NCBI GenBank assembly: GCA_001804045.1
Contig: MHFD01000027.1
Coordinates: 8,926 to 17,854 of the forward strand
Reading direction: 5' to 3'
From: Omnitrophica bacterium RBG_13_46_9
GTDB taxonomy: Bacteria > Omnitrophota > Gorgyraeia > JABMRN01 > RBG-13-46-9
Length of the DNA stretch: 8,929 bases
The position numbers and the translations under genes were made by a program. Numbering within the stretch: position 1 is the first letter of the stretch; every line of letters begins with the position of its first letter. The notes below the pieces were generated by a model, which saw nothing but the letters and a program-made list of their open reading frames with translations, ran no database searches and was not told the origin of the DNA. Of this stretch, positions 5,724 to 8,929 are shown piece by piece.

Positions 5724-6527
5724 CTAGCTTAAACTTTCAGCGCTGTATCGGACTAAAAGGCCTGTACGCAGGGCGTTTTTGTAGATCCTTACAAAAAACC
5801 AGTATGCCAAAACAATATATACCATAGCTAAACACCCGCTCCACACAAGCGTTATCCCTTGGATTTCTCTGCCTAGAACTATTGCTCTTAAACCCTCAAA
5901 TACATAAGCCGGAGGCATCAGGCGTGAAATAAATTGCATCCATTGCGGAAGAGTCGCAATGGGGTACAGGACGCCGGCAAAAGGCGAGATAAGCGCAGGA
6001 ATCGGCCAGATAAACCATTCTGACGCCGGACCGAAATGCAGCACCAGGGCGCTTCCAAAGACGCCTATGGAGATGCCAAACAAAAATAGCACCAGGATAA
6101 ACGGTATGGCCATAAGACCGTAGACGAAAAAAGATAATTTGAAAAACAAAACCGCTATGAATAACATAACGGCGAGCCCGACCACGCTTGTCGCGATACT
6201 TGACAGGACGAGGCCCGCTACGTACTCCGATATCAAAAGGGGCGTAGCAAAGATATTAATGAAATTATGCGACCATACATCCTCAAAGAACGCCATTGTT
6301 ACGCCCTGCATAATGCGGATAAAGAAATCCCATAAAAGGACCGCGCCCAGAAGCGCGGGGACGAAATTAAATCCGGGGGAAACAAAGGTATTGAGATACT
6401 TAGTCAAAAATCCCCAGAGGACCATGTCGACCCCTGCCCACGCAAAAAGCGGGAACACGCGAGCGAAGCTTCCCCGGATAAGATAGAATTGACGCAGCAT
6501 GATTGCGAACGTGCGATAAAAAGACAT
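5724..6527 (-). CDS. ABC-2 type transporter permease
   Basis: The 267-residue integral membrane protein has about six hydrophobic helices. The first is near residues 22-44 and the second near 55-75, after an N-terminal amphipathic stretch (FYRTFAIMLRQFYLIRGS). The conserved segment LMPPAYVFEGLRAIVLGR near residue 210 precedes the last helix and is characteristic of ABC-2 exporter permeases. The tail is short and cytoplasmic. It forms the membrane channel for the ATPase encoded just upstream; the two frames are separated by only 2 nt, indicating one operon and translational coupling. A GGGGG run within the ATPase 3' end is the only ribosome-binding-like sequence. The substrate is not determinable; drug, lipid or glycan export are the usual options for this class. 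Confidence 0.88.
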   Translation of the reverse strand: MSFYRTFAIMLRQFYLIRGSFARVFPLFAWAGVDMVLWGFLTKYLNTFVSPGFNFVPALLGAVLLWDFFIRIMQGVTMAFFEDVWSHNFINIFATPLLISEYVAGLVLSSIATSVVGLAVMLFIAVLFFKLSFFVYGLMAIPFILVLFLFGISIGVFGSALVLHFGPASEWFIWPIPALISPFAGVLYPIATLPQWMQFISRLMPPAYVFEGLRAIVLGREIQGITLVWSGCLAMVYIVLAYWFFVRIYKNALRTGLLVRYSAESLS

Positions 6528-6529
6528 AT

Positions 6530-7273
6530 TTAGAATACCCCCAATGTAAGCGGTTCACGCGCAACCTTTATAAAAAGCTCCTCCAGCGTCTTTTTGCCAT
6601 GCTCGGAAGGCAATGTCTTGGGGTTTCCTTCCAGAAGTATCCTTCCGCGCGAGAGAAATAGCACACGGTCGCACACATCCTCGACTTCATACATGTTGTG
6701 CGATGTCCATAACACGGCGCCCTTTCCCTGTATCACGAATTCGCGGATCTCAGCGCGGACTTCACGCGCGGTGGCCGGATCAAGCGATGCCGTGGGCTCG
6801 TCAAGTAAAAGCAGGTGAGGCCTGTTGAGCATCGCCTTGGCAAGGCCCGTGCGCGTCTGTTCGCCAGAAGAAAGTACCCCGCACTTTTTATCCCGAAAAG
6901 CATACAGATCGAACTGCCTGATTACCTCATCGACACGTTCCGGGACGTCCTTAAGCCCATACAGGCGGCCAAAGATCATCAGATTTTCCTTTAAGGTTAA
7001 ATTGCCCGGTAAGGGGGTATATACAGCAGTGAAATTAGTGCGCGAAATAGCCTGGGAACGGCTGGATCTTAGATCTATGCCTTCTATATGGATGGTTCCC
7101 GCGTCCGGTTCAAGCACGCCTAAAAGCATGTTGATGGTAGTGGTCTTTCCTGCCCCGTTTGGGCCGAGAAGGCCGACAATCTCATTGCGGCTTATGCCAA
7201 AAGAGATACCATCTACCGCGACGGTTTTACCGTATGATTTGCGCAATTCTTTTACCGAAAGTATGTCTGACAT
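6530..7273 (-). CDS. ABC transporter ATP-binding protein (ABC-2 exporter)
   Basis: The 247-residue nucleotide-binding subunit has Walker A GPNGAGKT at 37-44, signature LSSGEQ at 134-139, Walker B LLLLDEP at 154-160, the D-loop SLD at 163-165 and H-loop H192 in WTSHN. It energises the permease encoded immediately downstream, making an ABC-2 exporter in the inner membrane. The region normally carrying the Q-loop glutamine reads FTAVYTPLPGNLTLKENL (81-98) with no glutamine; related subfamilies have a similar PLPGNLT stretch, so this may be a lineage trait rather than damage. AGG lies about 8 nt before ATG 7273. A promoter candidate lies at 7352-7380. Confidence 0.93.
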   Translation of the reverse strand: MSDILSVKELRKSYGKTVAVDGISFGISRNEIVGLLGPNGAGKTTTINMLLGVLEPDAGTIHIEGIDLRSSRSQAISRTNFTAVYTPLPGNLTLKENLMIFGRLYGLKDVPERVDEVIRQFDLYAFRDKKCGVLSSGEQTRTGLAKAMLNRPHLLLLDEPTASLDPATAREVRAEIREFVIQGKGAVLWTSHNMYEVEDVCDRVLFLSRGRILLEGNPKTLPSEHGKKTLEELFIKVAREPLTLGVF

Positions 7274-7351
7274 TGAAGTTACCTATCCGGCCAGCCTCCC
7301 GAACCTACGGGTTTGGGCAGGGTGTCCAAACTCGCATTCCAGACAAGGCTT

Positions 7352-7380
7352 ATTATAACATATTATCCCATAGAATTGCA
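7352..7380 (-). promoter_or_regulatory. Candidate promoter of the ABC exporter operon
   Basis: On the minus strand a perfect TATAAT (7352-7357) is preceded at 17 nt by TGCAAT (7375-7380), a poor -35. An alternative overlapping pair is TTACAA (7383-7388) with TAATAT (7360-7365), also at 17 nt. Either would start transcription about 70-80 nt before ATG 7273. Both -35 candidates overlap the left copy of the 16-bp direct repeat or its junction. Confidence 0.4.
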
Positions 7381-7384
7381 TTTT
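7369..7384. repeat. Left 16-bp direct repeat bounding the fold-back element
   Basis: CATAGAATTGCATTTT here is repeated exactly at 7654-7669, 285 bp away, and the bases on either side differ. The pair encloses the fold-back repeat module and resembles a target-site duplication. Confidence 0.7.
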
Positions 7385-7653
7385 GTAATGTTTTCGATGT
7401 TACGTTACACACTTTGACACGGATACGCACGGATTTAAGTCAGGTTATCGGGATATCGGGATATCGGTCTAGGGGGTATTAGGATATCGGATAATCAGGA
7501 TAGCCGGGTGGCAAACCTGATAACCTGATATCCAGATGTCCAAATGACCGATATCCAGATACCCTGATAGCCCAAAGTATACCATTCGTGTCAATCCGGT
7601 TCCCAATCTGTGTTAATCCGTGTATAATGTAACGAAGTGATTAAAATAACACA
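7385..7653. mobile_element. 269-bp fold-back repeat module (MITE-like candidate)
   Basis: The non-coding block is an imperfect palindrome end to end. The inner arms GGATATCGGATAATCAGG (7482-7499) and CCTGATAACCTGATATCC (7516-7533) pair at 16 of 18 positions (one wobble) around a 16-nt loop. GGATATCGGTC (7459-7469) pairs perfectly with GACCGATATCC (7546-7556). Outer arms CGTTACA (7403-7409) and TGTAACG near 7628-7634 continue the symmetry. The inner half is built from degenerate GATATC units; the outer right flank has roughly 11-nt units such as GTGTCAATCCG and GTGTTAATCCG. No transposase is encoded. Flanking by an exact 16-bp direct repeat suggests a non-autonomous insertion, though a locally expanded palindromic repeat is possible. 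Confidence 0.5.
7600..7628 (+). promoter_or_regulatory. Outward-facing promoter-like sequence at the right end of the fold-back module
   Basis: TTCCCA (7600-7605; 4 of 6 consensus) and a perfect TATAAT (7623-7628) are separated by exactly 17 nt and point toward the exported orphan gene. Transcription would begin near 7635, still inside the module, so the inserted repeat may supply the promoter for the downstream gene. Confidence 0.45.
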
Positions 7654-7669
7654 CATAGAATTGCATTTT
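7654..7669. repeat. Right 16-bp direct repeat bounding the fold-back element
   Basis: This is an exact second copy of CATAGAATTGCATTTT from 7369-7384. It lies between the fold-back module and the exported orphan gene. Confidence 0.7.
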
Positions 7670-7702
7670 CGCTTGCAAAAAAGGTCTGCAGAGTGTACAC
7701 TA

Positions 7703-8134
7703 ATGCCTAAAATGGTGTTTACAGATATGTTTAAAACTCAGCTATATAAAACATATATTCAGGTTATAGCTTATAAAAAGGCACTTCCGCTGATCCTTTT
7801 TATAGGCACTGTATTTCTCCAGGTGCAGGCTCACGCCGATTTCTTTTCACCCGAAGGCCTCGCCAATACGGACGCAATGGAATTTGCGTCCTTTACAATT
7901 CCGGTAACAAGCAATACCTTGTTATGCAGTTTAAGCAGGAATTTGGGCAGTAAAAGCTATTTCAGAAAACTGTCAAGAAAGAAGAAAGAACAGCCTCATG
8001 CCTCAATAAAAGGACTTATCGGACCGTCAATCAAAAAGACCACCTGCTTAATATTCGGAAAAAATACGTTTTCATACCTCATAACCCTTTTTTTGAAATT
8101 TCCGTTCTCCGAAAGCCCTTCTTGCTTTCCATAA
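7703..8134 (+). CDS. Exported orphan protein
   Basis: The 143-residue frame has a clear export signal: KK at 25-26, a hydrophobic core LPLILFIGTVFL at 28-39 and the cleavage-like AHA ending at 45, then DFFSPEG. The mature part of about 98 residues is basic in its middle (RKLSRKKKEQ) with a weakly hydrophobic patch near the C-terminus. I recognise no family. The start is uncertain: in-frame starts are GTG 7637 (inside the repeat module), ATG 7703, 7712 and 7727, none with a good ribosome binding site. A later ATG (7727) would give a more normal signal-peptide length. TTGCAA-N17-TACACT at 7673-7701 is a second promoter candidate that would favour the later starts. The C-terminal composition is unusual, so a frameshifted or decaying gene is possible. 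Confidence 0.5.
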   Translation: MPKMVFTDMFKTQLYKTYIQVIAYKKALPLILFIGTVFLQVQAHADFFSPEGLANTDAMEFASFTIPVTSNTLLCSLSRNLGSKSYFRKLSRKKKEQPHASIKGLIGPSIKKTTCLIFGKNTFSYLITLFLKFPFSESPSCFP

Positions 8135-8180
8135 TCATTCTTTTTTAGACCACACGCAAACCGGGTTTTTCGCGCGTAAC

Positions 8181-8204
8181 GGTAGACATGCAGGTCTGCC
8201 TTTT
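8181..8204 (+). terminator. Probable intrinsic terminator of the exported orphan gene
   Basis: GGTAGAC (8181-8187) pairs with GTCTGCC (8194-8200) as a 7-bp stem with one T-G pair and a 6-nt loop, followed by TTTT. It lies 47 nt after the stop codon. The T-run is short, so strength is uncertain. The sequence CGCGTAAC occurs on both sides of the hairpin (8173-8180 and about 8216-8223), which hints at a larger structure. Confidence 0.45.
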
Positions 8205-8293
8205 GTGAGATAGCCCGCGTAACAACTATATTTAAATCAATACATAATATATGATCACTATATATTCATATTATACACACAAAGAGGCTTATC

Positions 8294-8530
8294 ATGGAAA
8301 AACATGACGAGATACCGCAGGAATATGTTACTCCTGTAAGCTATGTGATCGGATGGCTTTGCGTTACTTTCGGTTCTATCCCGCTGTTTATTGCCATAAA
8401 CGACAAAAATATGGTCGCGCTTTTTATCGGGCTTGGTCTCCTCTTTGCGGCGGTAGTTTTATTCTTAATCGGAAAACACCAAAGCAGGGAACTCATAAAA
8501 AAACTTTCTATACGAAAAAGCATTCAATGA
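8294..8530 (+). CDS. Small two-helix membrane protein
   Basis: A 78-residue protein with two predicted transmembrane helices at about 15-34 and 40-60, a short acidic N-terminus (MEKHDEIPQEY) and a basic C-terminal tail (KHQSRELIKKLSIRK), consistent with a hairpin with both ends in the cytoplasm. AGAGG (8283-8287) lies 6 nt before ATG 8294. Its stop overlaps the start of the exchanger gene as ATGA (8527-8530), so the two are translationally coupled and it may be an accessory subunit of that exchanger (inference). No family recognised. The upstream 60 bp is very AT-rich and probably holds the promoter. Confidence 0.75.
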   Translation: MEKHDEIPQEYVTPVSYVIGWLCVTFGSIPLFIAINDKNMVALFIGLGLLFAAVVLFLIGKHQSRELIKKLSIRKSIQ

Positions 8531-8929
8531 AAGCTCATTTTTTGCTTATCTTGGGATTCGGCATGCTTTCTTTGGGCGCGCATTTCCTTGTTGAGGGCGC
8601 GTCACGGTTAGCCAGGAAACTGAATATTTCGGATCTTGCTATCGGGCTTACGGTAATAGCGTTCGGGACGTCGGCGCCGGAGCTTTTTGTCAATATTGCC
8701 GCCGCAATAAAAGGAAGCAGCGGGATCGCCATAGGAAACATTATAGGAAGCAATATTTTCAATATTTTCGTTATTCTCGGCGTGTGCAGCGTTATCTTCC
8801 CGTTGACGGTGAGAAGCGGTACCGTGTGGAAAGAGGTGCCGCTTAGTTTCCTTGCGGCGCTGCTGGTTCTTATATTGTCGCAAGATCGCTTGATACGTAA
8901 AAACAGCGCATGTTCCCTTAGCAGGATTG
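8527..8929 (+). CDS. Calcium/sodium antiporter, YrbG-like (C-terminus cut by window edge)
   Basis: The frame stays open from ATG 8527 to the window end, giving 134 residues of a protein usually around 320 long. It carries the first alpha-repeat of the Ca2+:cation antiporter (CaCA) superfamily: LTVIAFGTSAPELFVNIAAA near residues 42-61, with the ion-ligand GTSAPE, then IGNIIGSNIFNIFVILG near 70-86. Further helices follow, and the final residues resemble the loop before the next helix (SLSRI). The second alpha-repeat lies outside the window. The product is an inner-membrane exchanger extruding Ca2+ against Na+ or H+. It starts inside the stop of the preceding small membrane protein gene (4-nt ATGA overlap), indicating an operon. 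Confidence 0.9.
   Translation, partial: MKAHFLLILGFGMLSLGAHFLVEGASRLARKLNISDLAIGLTVIAFGTSAPELFVNIAAAIKGSSGIAIGNIIGSNIFNIFVILGVCSVIFPLTVRSGTVWKEVPLSFLAALLVLILSQDRLIRKNSACSLSRI

Noticed and set aside
6139..7358. Several long plus-strand frames opposite the ABC transporter genes
   Set aside because: They are antisense shadows of the ATPase and permease, which carry complete, recognisable motifs on the minus strand.
7441..7577. CRISPR array in the GATATC repeat cluster
   Set aside because: Units are about 10 bp, degenerate, change orientation at the centre and have no spacers of regular length; no cas genes are nearby.
8149..8225. c-di-GMP (GEMM) riboswitch or tRNA in the ACGCAAACCGGG region
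   Set aside because: ACGCAAA recalls GEMM but the conserved second-stem and tetraloop-receptor elements are not found, and no cloverleaf or T-arm consensus exists; a terminator hairpin explains 8181-8204 better.

Overview
The window looks like a chromosomal stretch from a Gram-negative bacterium of moderate G+C. Two proteins carry Sec signal peptides for export to a periplasm, one of them a Spy/CpxP-type periplasmic protein. There are E. coli sigma-E-like ECF promoters, AT-rich intergenic DNA with degenerate short repeats, and several lineage-restricted small membrane proteins. The overall style resembles candidate phyla such as Omnitrophota, but nothing here proves the lineage (inference).

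Layout. (1) 1-352, minus: the start of a cysteine-motif hypothetical protein that runs off the left edge. It has a near-ideal sigma-70 promoter (501-529) whose -10 lies inside a 17-bp palindrome, and an approximately 140-nt leader with competing hairpins. (2) 697-3148, plus: an apparent envelope stress locus of four genes. These encode a secreted DUF6515-type repeat protein, an ECF sigma factor, its zinc-finger membrane anti-sigma factor and a Spy/CpxP/CnrX-like periplasmic protein. Each of the three transcription units starts with a copy of the same bipartite element, GGGAAC-N17/18-GTCYAA. This is the clearest system in the window: a compact regulon in which the sigma factor probably drives its own gene, the outer-layer repeat protein and the periplasmic chaperone or sensor. 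(3) 3273-5205, plus: a Trm112-like/SAM methyltransferase and an AzoR-like FMN oxidoreductase, with a doubtful 36-codon ORF between them. (4) 5287-5694, plus: a small multi-pass membrane protein whose reading frame is split by an in-frame TAA. (5) 7273-5724, minus: a two-gene ABC-2 exporter, ATPase then permease. (6) 7369-7669: a 269-bp fold-back repeat module bounded by an exact 16-bp direct repeat, placed between divergent genes and carrying an outward-facing promoter-like sequence. (7) 7703-8929, plus: an exported orphan protein, then a small two-helix membrane protein overlapping by 4 nt the start of a YrbG-type calcium/sodium exchanger cut by the right edge.

The ECF locus and the ABC exporter are each internally coherent. 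The other genes share no obvious pathway. The two most unusual items are the triple ECF promoter set and the 16-bp-flanked fold-back element.
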